This document shows positions 5,482 through 5,916 of a DNA stretch of 5,916 nt, piece by piece. This DNA comes from an uncultured Bacilli bacterium (GTDB taxonomy: Bacteria > Bacillota_I > Bacilli_A > RF39 > UBA660): contig CAQHJP010000039.1 of NCBI GenBank assembly GCA_948801035.1, positions 1 to 5,916 on the forward strand. Reading direction: 5' to 3'. Within the stretch, counting starts at the first letter, position 1, and every line of letters starts with the position of its first letter. The notes under the pieces were generated by a model that ran no database searches, was not told where the DNA came from, and saw only the letters and a list, made by a program, of their open reading frames with translations. The position numbers and the translations under genes are program-made.

Positions 5482-5916
5482 TGTAGTTTTAAAATATCTA
5501 GCTATTGCTTCTTTATTAACAACTAACTTATCTATAAATGAATAATTTTTATAATCGATCTTAATTAAGCTAACTGCAGAAGCATATAAAACAATTAAAC
5601 CAGCTATTATATATTCTGCACTTTCCATATCTATTATTTTTCTAAGCATTATTTCATCTATAATCTTAGCATCTTTATGCAACATTTTTAACGTATCAAC
5701 TTTAGATACATCATCTTTATTTGTAATAGTCGTTACTACTTTTTCTTCACCATTTTCTAGTATAGTACTAATTCTATATTGTTTTTCTTCTCCAATTATA
5801 GCTTTTGAAATTTTAACATCAACAATCTCACTTTTGGGTATGTATACCTTATCATAGTTATCTAAGTATGCATCTAAAATTTCTAATATTTCATTAATAT
5901 CAATTTTTTCTTTTAT
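5461..5916 (-). CDS. Uncharacterised protein E, C-terminal 151 residues, paralogue of C
   Basis: The frame is open from the right edge to the TAA at 5461-5463, so this is the 3' part of a longer gene. An ATG at 5685 is internal: sensible coding sequence continues upstream of it (for example KSEIVDVKIS and ISTILENGEEKVVTTIT), and no ribosome binding site precedes it. The fragment parallels the C-terminal half of gene C: EIVDV to KIVDL, a strand pair, a charged helix, YSFIDKL (125-131) to YGFIDKL, then NK-x-A and KQIVKK (146-151). Residues about 100-118 (AEYIIAGLIVLYASAVSLI) are strongly hydrophobic and could be a buried or membrane-touching helix, a difference from C. It is the first visible gene of the E-D-C operon. 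Its start, promoter and any MKKFN N-terminus lie outside the window. Confidence 0.82.
   Translation of the reverse strand: MKEKIDINEILEILDAYLDNYDKVYIPKSEIVDVKISKAIIGEEKQYRISTILENGEEKVVTTITNKDDVSKVDTLKMLHKDAKIIDEIMLRKIIDMESAEYIIAGLIVLYASAVSLIKIDYKNYSFIDKLVVNKEAIARYFKTTKQIVKK

Noticed and set aside
5461..5685. A complete 74-codon gene starting at the ATG at 5685
   Set aside because: The same frame is open to the window edge with family-like sequence, and no ribosome binding site precedes this ATG, so it is internal to gene E.

Overview
The window is strongly AT-rich, and nearly all genes lie on the minus strand. It carries an rpsF-ssb-rpsR operon with strong AAGGAGG-type ribosome binding sites, sigma-A-like promoters and classic intrinsic terminators. 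This points to a low-GC Firmicute, probably an uncultured Bacilli/Mollicutes-like or Erysipelotrichia-like gut lineage. That placement is inference. Every tryptophan codon I checked is TGG and one gene ends in TGA followed directly by TAA, so nothing requires UGA to be read as Trp.

Layout, left to right. Positions 1-950 (minus) hold the N-terminal 316 residues of a peptidase-U32 family protein, the RNA-hydroxylase type related to TrhP/RlhA. Positions 1005-1727 and 2028-2639 (minus) encode two uncharacterised proteins, A and B, that are paralogues of each other. Between them, on the plus strand, sits a small gene (1788-2033) that overlaps the end of B tail to tail. Positions 2776-3760 are the housekeeping operon rpsF-ssb-rpsR (S6, SSB, S18). 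It has its own promoter, a structured leader of about 65 nt and a terminator. Positions 3928-5916 (minus) are a tight operon of three uncharacterised genes, called E, D and C in transcription order. E runs off the right edge, C ends the operon, and a clean terminator follows it.

The notable content is the set of unknown genes around the ribosomal-protein operon. A, B and C share an N-terminal M-[KE]-K-F-N start and a common strand pattern. E resembles the C-terminal half of C. C, D and E all end in the same hexapeptide KQIVKK, encoded by identical codons, even though D is otherwise unlike the others. I recognise no described family here. The best reading is a lineage-specific, expanding family of cytoplasmic proteins with modular or duplicated architecture and a shared C-terminal tag. 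No function can be assigned from sequence alone.

The longest gene-free stretches are about 136 nt (2640-2775) and 167 nt (3761-3927). Promoters, terminators and the rpsF leader fill both. I saw no tRNA, rRNA, CRISPR array or insertion sequence.
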